Positions 8,328 through 16,706 of a stretch of DNA of 47,182 nt are shown in pieces. The translations under genes were made by a program, and so were the position numbers. Under the pieces are notes generated by a model, which ran no database searches, was not told the origin of the DNA, and saw only the letters and a program-made list of their open reading frames with translations. How positions within the stretch are numbered: the stretch's first letter is position 1; every line of letters starts with the position of its first letter. Source of the stretch: Gammaproteobacteria bacterium (GTDB lineage Bacteria; Pseudomonadota; Gammaproteobacteria; Steroidobacterales; Steroidobacteraceae); contig JAQGOE010000366.1 in assembly GCA_028293725.1 (NCBI GenBank), positions 1 through 47,182 of the forward strand. The letters are read 5' to 3'.

Positions 8328-8710
8328 GACCGACGGTACGCTCCAAGGTTGGAACGTTCTGCATCCTGGCCGTGGCACTCGCCACGGCGCAAGGTGCCGA
8401 GCTCACGGGAGATGCTGTGAAAGGCAAAGCGCTGTATGAATCCCGATGCACGGCCTGTCATTCGCTCGACCACTCGCGGATAGGCCCGGCGCACCGGGGC
8501 GTGTTCGGCCGACATGTTGCCCAGGTCGCCGGGTTCGACTATTCGCCGGCACTGCGACACTCACATGTGGTGTGGAACGCGAAGTCGCTCGACCGCTGGC
8601 TCACCAATCCGGAAGCCTTCATCCCGGGTCAGAAGATGGGCTACACCGTCCCGGACGGGCAGGACCGGGCCGATATCATCGCCTTTCTGGCGAGTCCGGA
8701 CGCGAGGTGA
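8324..8710 (+). CDS. Small exported c-type cytochrome
   Basis: 128 residues with a signal peptide (about 1-24, ending AQGA), one heme-c motif CTACH at 42-46, and a likely axial Met105 in PGQKMGY. Length and fold features fit a class I cytochrome c of the c2/c550 type in the periplasm. It overlaps the ferritin-like gene by 4 nt. The pair suggests electron transfer to or from the ferritin-like protein; this is inference from linkage. It is transcribed from the operator promoter at 7616. Confidence 0.87.
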   Translation: MRPTVRSKVGTFCILAVALATAQGAELTGDAVKGKALYESRCTACHSLDHSRIGPAHRGVFGRHVAQVAGFDYSPALRHSHVVWNAKSLDRWLTNPEAFIPGQKMGYTVPDGQDRADIIAFLASPDAR

Positions 8711-8726
8711 CCCCAAACCCGTGCTA

Positions 8727-8742
8727 TCACTCACTTGAGTGT
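8727..8742 (+). promoter_or_regulatory. Regulon operator upstream of carbonic anhydrase
   Basis: TCACTC-ACTT-GAGTGT. TAGCGT begins at 8765, exactly 22 nt later; the start codon is at 8829. Confidence 0.78.
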
Positions 8743-8828
8743 TCCGGCCTGCGCCTGGCTTCGATAGCGTCGACGACGTGGTGTGTGTGGCCCGCTCGCA
8801 CACCCTTTTATCATTATGGAGGCCGAAC

Positions 8829-9335
8829 ATGAGTCTTATCGACAAGGCGCTGGAAGCGAATCGCAAGTACGCTAAAAGCTACGATCCCTCACACGGAAAG
8901 CGTCCGGCCCCAAAAGTCGCCGTTGTAACCTGCATGGATCCTCGGCTCTCTGACCTGCCCGCAATCCTGGGAATGCCGCACGCCGATCTCGATGTGATCC
9001 GAACCGGGGGGCCGGCGGTGACACAAGACGTTCTCGGTGAACTCGTTGTTTCGACGCACGTTCTCGGCAGCAAAGAAATATTGCTTCTCAACCACACCGG
9101 ATGTGGGTTCACAACATTCACCGACGCCGAATTGAACGCAAAGCTGAGCGCTGCGACGGGCGACTCATCCCCCGCGCCCATGCGCTTCTTCGCTTTCAAG
9201 GACGCCGAGCAGAACACCCGGGAGCAGATCGGCAAAGTCAGATCGCACCCCTGGATCGATAAAAACGTGCCCGTGCGCGGCTTCATTTTCGACATGGACA
9301 CGGGTTTGATGAAAGAAGTGCACCCCAACGCGTAG
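8829..9335 (+). CDS. Beta-class carbonic anhydrase
   Basis: 168 residues. The zinc site is clear: Cys35 with the Asp37/Arg39 dyad in CMDPRL, then His89 and Cys92 in NHTGCG. The protein interconverts CO2 and bicarbonate in the cytoplasm. It is short for a beta-CA but matches the compact subclass. A strong GGAGG lies 7 nt before the ATG at 8829; a longer GTG start at 8739 would overlap the operator and is rejected. It is followed after 24 bp by a broken PEP-mutase-family gene, probably once in the same transcript. Confidence 0.9.
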   Translation: MSLIDKALEANRKYAKSYDPSHGKRPAPKVAVVTCMDPRLSDLPAILGMPHADLDVIRTGGPAVTQDVLGELVVSTHVLGSKEILLLNHTGCGFTTFTDAELNAKLSAATGDSSPAPMRFFAFKDAEQNTREQIGKVRSHPWIDKNVPVRGFIFDMDTGLMKEVHPNA

Positions 9336-9359
9336 TTACATCCTCAAGCGGAGTGTCCC

Positions 9360-10185
9360 ATGAGCAAGACGAGCACAGTCCAAAAGCGCGCCGAATTCCT
9401 GGCCTTGCCCAGCAGGGGTGTTTCGTCCTGCCTAATCCCTGGGACGTTGGCAGCGCCCGCATGTTCCAGAAGCCGGGCTTCGTCGCCGCGACGACTACCA
9501 GCACCGGCTTCGCCTGGACCACCGGGCGAGCCGATTATGCGGTCACTCGGGAAGAGGTAATGCAGCACCTGACATCGATGTGCGCGGCGGTCGACATTCC
9601 CATCAATGCCGACTTCGAGTCCGGCTTCGCCTCGGAGCCGGAGGGAGTCGCCCGCAATGTCGGTCTGGCGCTCCAGACCGGGATCGCCGGTATCTCGATC
9701 GAGGACCGCCGCGTGGATGGCGTGGCCGGCCTCTACGACTCGAAGCTGGCTGCGGAGCGCGTGCAAGCTGCGCGCGCGAGCATCGAGGCATCGGGGGAAG
9801 ACGACGTCATCCTCGTGGCACGGACGGAGAGGCTGTTGAGTTCACCCGACGCGATCACCCAGGCAATCGATAGCCTCGTGATCTTCGCCGAAGCTGGTGC
9901 GGATTGCTTGTACGCCCCGGGCGTTCAGAAGAAGGAGGACATCGCCGCGATGGTTCGCGCGGTGGCGCCCTAACCCGTGAACGTCCTGGTGATGAACCCG
10001 GCAATGACAGTCGCGGAACTGTCCGGCCTCGGCGTGCGCCGTGTCAGTGTCGGTGGATCGCTGGCGCTCGTCGCATGGGCGCGACGCTCGCGGCTGCCGA
10101 ACGCATGAAAGGCGGGTCCTTCAAAGGTTCGGCTGCCGCGATGCCCGGCGCGCGCCTGAACGACACATTCCGCGGCTTCAACTAA
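9360..10185 (+). pseudogene. Isocitrate lyase/PEP mutase family protein, three disabling lesions
   Basis: The protein is recognisable from MSKTSTVQKRAEFLAL through NPWDVGSARMF, INADFESGF, IEDRRVDG and VGGSLA to RLNDTFRGFN, but in three pieces. A frame change near 9405 separates the first 16 residues from the core. An in-frame TAA at 9971-9973 stands where relatives usually have Lys (AP-stop-PVNVLVMNPAM). A one-base loss near 10073 shifts the last 35 residues. The family cleaves or rearranges C-C or C-P bonds of 2-oxo-acid substrates. With three lesions it is almost certainly dead. It lies just behind carbonic anhydrase. Confidence 0.82.
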
Positions 10186-10284
10186 GTGTGCCGGACGCCT
10201 TCGGACGTCCTTTAGGCGAAACGTGCACGATTAGCCCGCAGAAGTTATGGTTGCCACCGACGTTCCTTATAAATGAGGTGGCCG

Positions 10285-10910
10285 ATGCAAAGCCCACGCA
10301 GTGTACGCGCCGCCGAAAAGTTCGGTCGCATCCGCCTGTCCCGCACGTTTTCATGCGGGATTTTCTGTACAGCGAGATCGCGAACATCCATGCGATGCGC
10401 GACCTCCCGGACGACCCCGATCTCGCCGTCGCCGCAGGACGCGCCCTATGTGAGCACCTGTTAGAGCCGTTACAAGCCACTTTCGGCCGGCTCGCGATCC
10501 GCTCCGCCTACCGCGCTCCTCGAGTGAACGCACTGGGTAACGATCTCTACAGCAGTTGCGCGTCGAACGAGCACGACCGCGCCCGACATATCTGGGACCA
10601 ACGCAGCGCGGACGACGGCATGGGCGCAATGACCAGCATCGTGGTCCCCTGGCTGGTCGACCGACTCCCCCAGGGCGCGACCTGGGTCGCTATGGCCTGG
10701 TGGATCCATGACCACCTGCCCTACAGTGAGTTGCAATTCTTCCCGAAGCTCGCGGCCTTCAACATCGGTTGGCACGAAATGCCACGGCGGCGTATCACGA
10801 GTTTCGCGCCACCGCGGGGGCTGCTGATCCAGCCGGGTATGGCGAATCACACGGGGACTCATCGCGGGGAATATTCCGGGTTTCCACGGGGAGTGCGTCG
10901 AGGACGGTAG
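10285..10910 (+). pseudogene. Conserved hypothetical protein, frameshifted near its N-terminus
   Basis: The ATG at 10285 begins MQSPRSVRAAEKFGRIRLSRTF. A probable one-base deletion in a T run near 10349 then moves the rest (MRDFLYSEIANIHAM onward) into another frame. The remainder reads cleanly to 10910 and includes RSAYRAPRVN, CASNEHDRARHIWDQR and AWWIHDHLPYSELQFFPKLAAFNIGWHE. The run of conserved His/Asp/Asn recalls a peptidase-M15-like fold, but I know this only as a conserved hypothetical family. The downstream part could in principle start internally at 10353. Confidence 0.6.
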
Positions 10911-10916
10911 TCAAAT

Positions 10917-10932
10917 TCACTCTGGAGAGTGA
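10917..10932 (+). promoter_or_regulatory. Regulon operator upstream of the outer-membrane barrel remnant
   Basis: Fully symmetric over 18 bp when flanks are counted: TTCACTC-TGGA-GAGTGAA (10916-10933). TATAGT begins at 10956, 23 nt later. Confidence 0.78.
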
Positions 10933-11021
10933 ACACTCAACACATAGTCATGCGCTATAGTTAGCAACATCAATTCAGGCGACGAAACTCCTCACGGAGA
11001 AATTCGTCAAGAACGAGTCAT

Positions 11022-11063
11022 GTATGGTTGCCAAGGATGGCGACCGCCATGAGAGAGTTTGTG
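11022..11063 (+). repeat. Direct repeat copy 1
   Basis: 42 bp that match 11648-11689 at about 37 positions. On the minus strand both copies encode a MAVA(V/I)LG(D/N)HT ending followed by a stop, so this copy looks like a duplicated 3' end of the cyclodeaminase-like gene. Confidence 0.65.
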
Positions 11064-11156
11064 CGCCACCACCGCCTTCGCGTCCTGCGCGGCGACATGT
11101 ACGTGCCGCGAAAAAACAATCTACTTCCATCCGCCGATCGCCTTTAACTGCTACTC

Positions 11157-11542
11157 AGTTGCACCCGGGCTTCGCGGGACATGTCGCCAGTGGGGACAAC
11201 AATCTCGGACTGACCACAGTTGACTTCGACGGCGTTTGGATATCGCGCCGAATTTTAGGATCCTGGGATACCCGGTCGTTCCGTATGCCGCGGCGGGGTG
11301 TCGGATACGCGTGGGCTAACCTGGATCGTCCTATCCAGGGAACCGCCAATGGCGTGCCGGTGAGCGCCACCTACAGCAACGGCTACACGGCCAACGGCGG
11401 ACTCGGTGTCAAGTACTATCTCACCGACAATCTGTTCGTGGATTTTGACTCGCGCTATCGTTATCTCAGCAGGCTCGTGAGCAACGAGGGAGAGGGACTG
11501 AACACGATCGAGACGACGCTGGGCGTTGGCTGGCACTTCTAA
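11157..11542 (+). pseudogene. Outer-membrane beta-barrel protein remnant (OmpW-like)
   Basis: The C-terminal part looks like an OmpW/OMP_b-brl barrel: GVGYAWANLDRPI, NGYTANGGLGVKYYLTDNLFVDFDSRYRYL, ending TTLGVGWHF with the C-terminal Phe used for outer-membrane assembly. No signal peptide or N-terminal strands can be found. Upstream the frame runs into Arg/Pro-rich sequence with no barrel character, including the 42-bp repeat. The region between the operator promoter (10917) and this piece seems rearranged. I call it a remnant; a signal peptide hidden by frameshifts remains possible. Confidence 0.6.
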
Positions 11543-11565
11543 AGGCCAGCGTCGCGACCGACGCC

Positions 11566-11586
11566 CCTGGGGCTCATTCCCCCAGG
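11566..11586 (+). terminator. Hairpin after the barrel remnant
   Basis: A CCTGGGG / CCCCAGG stem around a 7-nt loop, 24 nt after the stop. No T run. Confidence 0.5.
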
Positions 11587-11640
11587 CGCAGGGTGGACAG
11601 GCTTTGAGCCTGGAACGCGGTCAGCGGTGAATCAGGGAAT

Positions 11641-12147
11641 TTATCGCGTATGGTCGCCAAGGACGGCGACCGCCATGTGTGAGTTTGCGGGCAGCTCGCT
11701 GTCATTGCGGGTCTCGATCGCTTCGAAGGCCGCGATGAAATCAATGGCCGCGCCCAGGTCCGCCGTGAGCGACGGAATGACAGCAGGCCGGTGAGTGGCG
11801 ATCAACTCCCGTAGGACGGAAGACAGGCACAACAGTTTGCGGGCATCCTGGCGCAGAGCCTCGGCAGCCGCGTTGTGCGCCCTCCAACGCAATAGTAGCC
11901 AATGAGCGCGCGTGATCGGCCGCCTCACGCAGTTCGGAGGCGCCGGTATGGCGGTAGCTAATCACGAAAGCCTTAGCCATACACCCCGCAGCCAGCGCCA
12001 GGGCGACCGCGCCCGCCGCGCCGGAGCCCGTGCGATTGCCGTCGAACCCAGCCGGTTGACGAAATCGGCTAGAGTTTTATCTGACAAGCTTTGATCTGAC
12101 CGGGTTTGACCAGACAGGCTTTGACTCGAAAGCGCGGAATTACTCAC
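11641..12147 (-). pseudogene. Cyclodeaminase/cyclohydrolase (FTCD C-terminal type), two frameshifts
   Basis: Three pieces in three minus-strand frames join into one protein: SDKTLADFVNRLGST (from a GTG at 12147), then GAVALALAAGCMAKAFVISYRHTGASELREAADHA, then HNAAAEALRQDARKLL through VIPSLTADLGAAIDFIAAFEAIETRN to the stop at 11641. The pattern matches the formiminotransferase-cyclodeaminase C-terminal family, a helical folate enzyme. Frame changes lie near 12030 and 11890. The GTG start overlaps the PPOX stop (GTGA), so it was the second gene of that operon. The 3' end carries the second copy of a 42-bp direct repeat. Confidence 0.65.
11648..11689 (+). repeat. Direct repeat copy 2
   Basis: Partner of the copy at 11022-11063. 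It lies at the 3' end of the cyclodeaminase-like pseudogene, and the two copies flank the barrel remnant. Confidence 0.65.
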
Positions 12148-12761
12148 GGGTCTTTCCGATTCCTGGCCGCGGCGAGTTGCGCTTCCAGGTCCGCGATACG
12201 CTGCCGCAGCGGTTCGACCGCCGTCTCGACCTGCGCTTGCGTGAAGCGAGGTGTGATGTGTTGCGGACAATTCCAATCGAAGGCCGCCACGTGAATCAAC
12301 ATCCCCCGCTCGACCTTGGCCTTATAATCCGGCACCCCCAACGATTTGAGTACCTCCGTGCGCTCGGTCCCGATGAGCTCCACATGTCCCAACAGCTTCA
12401 GGCGGGTACGGTGCGGATAATCCATGAAGAAGAGCGCAACCCGATCGTTCTTCATGAGGTTGCCGACTGAAACGTACTGGCGGTTGCCCCGAAAATCGGC
12501 AAACCCAAGCGTCTTGGAGTCTAACACTTTGACAAAGCCAGCAGGGCCGCCCCGGTGTTGGACGTAGGGCCAGTCGGTCTCGCTCACGGAGGCCATGTAG
12601 AAGCTGTCCCTTTCCGCGATGAAATCGGACTCGTCCGGCCCCAGCTCGTTGTTATGGTGCTCGCCGGCTTCCAGCAAGGCATACGCTTTGCGACTCCCCA
12701 GCTTCTCCTGCAACCCCTTCACAGTGGGCGTAAAAACAATCTCGCCGAACTCGTTACCCAT
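12144..12761 (-). CDS. Pyridoxamine 5'-phosphate oxidase-family flavoprotein
   Basis: 205 residues of the FMN-binding split-barrel PNPOx-like family (MSMEG/PPOX type). Features: FIAERDSFYMASVSETDWPYVQHRGGPAGFVKVLD, then FADFRGNRQYVSVGNL and DRVALFFMDYPHRTRLKLLGHVEL. The C-terminus is a charged coiled segment (LRQRIADLEAQLAAARNRK). The substrate is unknown; relatives reduce or bind flavins, F420 or heme and are often stress-linked. Start ATG at 12761 with AGGAGGGA upstream. Its stop overlaps the GTG of the broken cyclodeaminase gene. The operator at 12861 with GATAAT controls it. Confidence 0.85.
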   Translation of the reverse strand: MGNEFGEIVFTPTVKGLQEKLGSRKAYALLEAGEHHNNELGPDESDFIAERDSFYMASVSETDWPYVQHRGGPAGFVKVLDSKTLGFADFRGNRQYVSVGNLMKNDRVALFFMDYPHRTRLKLLGHVELIGTERTEVLKSLGVPDYKAKVERGMLIHVAAFDWNCPQHITPRFTQAQVETAVEPLRQRIADLEAQLAAARNRKDP

Positions 12762-12860
12762 AATCCGACTCCCTCCTGCGAGCGATGAGAGCACGTCCGG
12801 TCTTCTTCTGCCTCGGAAGCGCCCTCACCCGAATTATCGATCTCACCCCGCCAAGAATAT

Positions 12861-12876
12861 TCACTCGAATGGGTGA
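12861..12876 (-). promoter_or_regulatory. Regulon operator upstream of the PPOX gene
   Basis: TCACTC-GAAT-GGGTGA, between the kinase 1 stop and the PPOX start. On the minus strand GATAAT begins exactly 22 nt after it. Confidence 0.76.
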
Positions 12877-12886
12877 TGCGCTTCCA

Positions 12887-15800
12887 TCACAGATAGACGC
12901 CGCGCGCCGGCGCCGTCACTTTGACCGTCGTACCCGCGCCCTCGCGGCTGTCGACCGAAAAGACCGCATTGAGCAGTGCCGCACGCTCCTGCATACCCAC
13001 CAAGCCGAAGTGGTTCTCCTCGGCCGCCTCCAGGCCCCCCCGGAAACCCCGGCCGTTGTCGCTGATGGTCAATCGAAGCCAACGTCGGTGATAGTGCACG
13101 GTCGCGGTGATCGAGCTCGCACCGGAATGCTGGAAGGCATTGTTGATCGCCTCAATCCCAATGCCGGTCAATTGCTCCTGGGCTTCGGGAGTCAGGTATC
13201 TCGGTTGCCCTGCGACCCGAATCTCCAACTGCGGTTCAGAACGCCCGCCGTGGGCGTGGCCGGCCGCCGCGAGCGCTTCGGCGAGTTCGCCAGGTCGCGC
13301 ACTGGCATGGCGTACCTGGATGATCCGCTCGCGCGCCTCGATGACGATATTCACGGTCTGGGAGGCGACCGTCTCAATCTCGTTCTGTTGCCTCGGCGGT
13401 ATCTCTGGGTCGACCGCCCAGGTCTGCAAACGAAACATCAGCGCCTGTATGCCCTGCAACAGGGTGTCATGAAGATCGCGCGCAATGCGCTCCCGCTCGG
13501 CGCTTCGAGCCTCCATGCGCCCTCTCAAAGTCTCCTTGACGTGCCGGATACGCGCCAGGTATCCCAACCACACCGCTACGAGAAGGACCGCCACGCTCAA
13601 GAGTTTGAACGCCGGGGTCTGGTAGAATGCAGCCTGCACCATGAAGCGCAGCTCGGCGGCATTATCGCTCCAGGCGCCGCCTTCGTTGCGCGCTTTCACA
13701 TGGAACGTGTAACTGTTGGGCGGCAGATTGGTGTAGAACGCCTGCCGCCGGACACCGGCGTCGTTCCACGCCCGATCGAAGCCTTCCAACTTGTATTGAA
13801 ACTGCACTTTCCGCGGCGACGCGAAACTCGGCGCGGTGTAGTCGATCTGAAAGTCATGTGTCAGGGGCGGTGTCGTTGCGTCGCCCTGAATGGAGTAACC
13901 ACGGTGATCTGCCGTAAATGCCTCGACATATACGGGGGGCGCCGCGGGCACCCGGTTCGCGAGGCGTGGATCGATCATCTGCAGCGTGCTGTTGTTGGCG
14001 AACCAGAGCCTGCCATCGTGAGTCCGGGCGGCACCGGTGAATGGCGCCAGCGCCCCTTGCGCTCCATCGGCGGCATCCCAGGTTCTGACCTCGAGTCGTG
14101 CCGCCGGATCGCGCCACCACTTGAGCAGTTCCGGCGCTTCGATCCGAACCAGGCCACATTGCATGTAGAGCCACAGATTTCCGCTGGCATCGAGAATGCT
14201 GGCGAAGAGTTGCCTGCAAGGTAATCCGTTGCGGGTCGACATCACGGCGGTGCTTCCCGCTCTCCAGGCGAGTAATCCGAACCCCGTCGACGCCAGCACC
14301 GACCCATCGGGCTCCGTGATCAACTGTTTTATGCGCGAAGGCGGGCCCTGGTGCGCGGGGTGGAGGACCTCCAGTCTCTCATCCCGATAACGGGCCAGCT
14401 CCCCGGTCAGTAGACCCAGCCAAATGCCGCTGTCAGGATCGCTCGTAACCTTGCTGGACGCCGGCAGCCCTTTGACCTCGGAAGCGCTCCGAAGGGCAGG
14501 ATCGATCCGCAACACCCTGCGTTGGGGCGGCCCGAGAGCGACCGCCCAGAGTTGCCCCTGACGGTCCTGCGTCATCGACACGATCATGCCGACGCGACCC
14601 CCATCGTCCATGTGCACGGGCTCGAAATGGCCGTCCCGCAACGTATTGAGCGAGTCGCCGATGCCAACCCACATCCGCCCGGCGCCATCTTCGAACACGG
14701 TCGTAATCTGTTTCTCCGTGAGGGTCTGCGCGGCCGGCGCGAAAGTCGGAGCGCCTTCGCGCAACACGTAGAGCGTCTGCCAGCCCCCTACCCACAAAGA
14801 CCCATCGCGCGTGGTCAGAACCAAGTCGACCTCGGTCGAATAAAAATCCGGGCGCCGCGCGATACTGACGACCGGCCGGTCGCGAAAATGATCGATCCCC
14901 TTGTCGGTGACCGCCCAGACGGTCCCTTCGCCATCTTGAAACAGTCGACGCACACTGACCCCGGAAAGACCGTCCGCCGTGGAGAAGTGTTCGGCGCGAT
15001 CCCGGTACACCCGGTAGATGCCATTGTCGGAGGTCCCTACCCAGAGCGCATTATCCCGATCGACCAATAAGCTCAGTACATCCAACTTCGACCCGTCGAA
15101 ACCGGGCGCCGTGACCGGCGTCAGCGCTCCATTCTGGAACCGCTCCAGACCCAGCCCCGGGCCGTTTCTGGCCACGCCAACGAGGATCGCACCGTCCGAA
15201 TCCGCCGCGAGCGCGACAATTCCCTCGGCATTCGCGTTGGCCTCCAGGCCGTGAAGCGGATACGTCTCGAGCTGGCCTTGCCTCCACTCGAGCAAGGCGG
15301 TGCTGGTGCCGATCCAGACCTGGCCACTGTCCTCGGCGAGCACCGAGAACGTGGTCTGCGGCTGAATACCCGCTTCAGGGCCGAAGCAGATCGGTTTGTT
15401 GTATTCGACGTGGCAAAGCGGCTGTTGTGCCCGGCTGCCTGAATGCCACAGCCACAGCCCGTTTTGCCGGTCCGCGGAGATGTGATCGACGTCCGCTTCA
15501 TCCGCTTCGAGGAGGTTGGTGACACGGCCGTGCTCGAAGTGGCTCAAGCCTCGTTCTGTACCGACCCATAAGCTGCCATCCTGCGCCCCCAGTAGAGAAA
15601 AGATCTGGCGGCTGGGCAGCGGCTCGCTACCCGCCGCGGGCCACGGAAGAAACCGCACTCCGTCGAACCGGAGCAGGCCGTTGCCGGTTCCAACCCAAAT
15701 GAATCCGTCTTTTCCCTGCGCGATCGCGAACGGGCGAGCCGGTATGGTGCCGTCACTGAGCGTCCACGCCTCGTGGGCGTATTCACCGAGACTCCAATCG

Positions 15801-15916
15801 GGATTCAGAGCGTCCGCCGCGCCTGGAAACACGATGAACACGACCGCCGCAGGCCGGGTTAGGCCGGATAGCAAGAATCGGATCGTGCGCACAGCCGACC
15901 TGAAGTACGGTGCCAT
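12887..15916 (-). CDS. Two-component propeller sensor histidine kinase 1
   Basis: 1009 residues. Signal/anchor segment at about 12-36, then Reg_prop beta-propeller repeats (GFIWVGTGNGLLRFDGVRF, GSLWVGTERGLSHFE, NALWVGTSDNGIYRV, GRMWVGIGDSLNTL). These are followed by a Y_Y_Y domain (YKLEGFDRAWNDAG, then YTFHVKARNEGG), one membrane helix and a HisKA_3 dimerisation helix with the phospho-acceptor His in RIARDLHDTLLQG (about residue 810). The HATPase_c has N box EAINNAFQHSG, G1 DNGRGF and G2 GLVGM. It senses through a periplasmic propeller and should phosphorylate a NarL-type regulator, most simply that at 19517. No operator lies upstream, so it is probably not under its own regulon. Confidence 0.92.
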   Translation of the reverse strand: MAPYFRSAVRTIRFLLSGLTRPAAVVFIVFPGAADALNPDWSLGEYAHEAWTLSDGTIPARPFAIAQGKDGFIWVGTGNGLLRFDGVRFLPWPAAGSEPLPSRQIFSLLGAQDGSLWVGTERGLSHFEHGRVTNLLEADEADVDHISADRQNGLWLWHSGSRAQQPLCHVEYNKPICFGPEAGIQPQTTFSVLAEDSGQVWIGTSTALLEWRQGQLETYPLHGLEANANAEGIVALAADSDGAILVGVARNGPGLGLERFQNGALTPVTAPGFDGSKLDVLSLLVDRDNALWVGTSDNGIYRVYRDRAEHFSTADGLSGVSVRRLFQDGEGTVWAVTDKGIDHFRDRPVVSIARRPDFYSTEVDLVLTTRDGSLWVGGWQTLYVLREGAPTFAPAAQTLTEKQITTVFEDGAGRMWVGIGDSLNTLRDGHFEPVHMDDGGRVGMIVSMTQDRQGQLWAVALGPPQRRVLRIDPALRSASEVKGLPASSKVTSDPDSGIWLGLLTGELARYRDERLEVLHPAHQGPPSRIKQLITEPDGSVLASTGFGLLAWRAGSTAVMSTRNGLPCRQLFASILDASGNLWLYMQCGLVRIEAPELLKWWRDPAARLEVRTWDAADGAQGALAPFTGAARTHDGRLWFANNSTLQMIDPRLANRVPAAPPVYVEAFTADHRGYSIQGDATTPPLTHDFQIDYTAPSFASPRKVQFQYKLEGFDRAWNDAGVRRQAFYTNLPPNSYTFHVKARNEGGAWSDNAAELRFMVQAAFYQTPAFKLLSVAVLLVAVWLGYLARIRHVKETLRGRMEARSAERERIARDLHDTLLQGIQALMFRLQTWAVDPEIPPRQQNEIETVASQTVNIVIEARERIIQVRHASARPGELAEALAAAGHAHGGRSEPQLEIRVAGQPRYLTPEAQEQLTGIGIEAINNAFQHSGASSITATVHYHRRWLRLTISDNGRGFRGGLEAAEENHFGLVGMQERAALLNAVFSVDSREGAGTTVKVTAPARGVYL

Positions 15917-16174
15917 CGATAGTGATCTGGGGATTTACGATGTTACACATTACACCACGGACAACCCTGCATTCCCTATGCCGGGTGGCTCTATGCTGGT
16001 TGGCATCCGTGTCGGGGGCGCCCGCAAAGCCACAGCCGCCAGGGTCGGGATCCGCCCTCTACGGCCTTAGGCCAGGCGATCTGGCGCACCGATCAACAGT
16101 CGATCCGCGGCATTCTGCACGTCAAGCTTTGGAGGCAAGAACATGACCTTCTATCAACGCGTTACCGCGGTGTA
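15917..16174. other. Intergenic stretch upstream of kinase 1
   Basis: No recognisable gene. A 17-codon ORF at 16143-16196 (+) has a good GGAGG site but no homology I can name; it may be the stump of a lost gene. No copy of the operator. Confidence 0.4.
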
Positions 16175-16567
16175 TCAAGGTGTTTGTAAAGACTGACCCG
16201 ACAGCAGCGTGTTACGTTGCGCCTGCCCTCTCATGGTCCGGCGCCACGCGCCGGGCGACTGGCCGACCCAGCGCCGGAAGAGCCTGCAAAGCTGGGACTG
16301 ATCGTTCAACCCACAGCTCAGCGCGATCTCGGTCAGGGGAGCAGGGGTCATCAGCATGCCCTGCGCCATGGCGACACGCTGCTTTTGTACATACTGTTGC
16401 AGAGGCACCCCGAAGCGTCTATGAAATGCACGCGAAAAATGGCTCGGGCTGAGTCCCGCCACCCGTGCGAGCTGGTCAGTTCGGCACCTCTCGGAGAGGT
16501 GCTCATCGATATACGTAGATATACGTTGCGTCTTATACGGCGAGAGCGCGCCCACCACGCGCGGCAT
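16175..16567 (-). CDS. Short AraC-family regulator (DNA-binding domain only)
   Basis: 130 residues from the ATG at 16567, which has AGGAGA 5 nt upstream; the frame is open to 16678 but without a better start. It holds two complete helix-turn-helix motifs of the AraC/XylS family (TDQLARVAGLSPSHFSRAFHRRFG, then LTEIALSCGLNDQSQLCRLFRRWVGQSPGAWRR) and nothing else. Without a sensor domain it is probably regulated by its own level or by a partner. Unlike the AraC fragment at the left edge this copy is intact. Targets unknown; the neighbouring secreted hydrolase on the same strand is a candidate. Confidence 0.83.
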   Translation of the reverse strand: MPRVVGALSPYKTQRISTYIDEHLSERCRTDQLARVAGLSPSHFSRAFHRRFGVPLQQYVQKQRVAMAQGMLMTPAPLTEIALSCGLNDQSQLCRLFRRWVGQSPGAWRRTMRGQAQRNTLLSGQSLQTP

Positions 16568-16706
16568 CGATTCTCCTGGATACCGCGCGCCGCCAAGGCT
16601 TGCTCCGGCCTGCCGCCAGCAGGCCGGACTTCCGTGTCTCGTGCTCACTAAAGCCATCTTTAGCTCGTTACCTGTCATCTGTCATCAAGTCGTGACCGCG
16701 AAAATG

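Noticed and set aside
12785..14224. Long plus-strand ORF of 479 codons
   Set aside because: It is the antisense of kinase 1, Arg/Pro-rich and with no family features. The same applies to other long antisense or out-of-frame ORFs at 6441-7286, 14522-15070, 16914-17675, 30652-31815 and 40706-41689.
16143..16196. 17-codon ORF with a good ribosome binding site
   Set aside because: Too short to assign; it could be a leader peptide or the stump of a lost gene, and nothing follows it on that strand.
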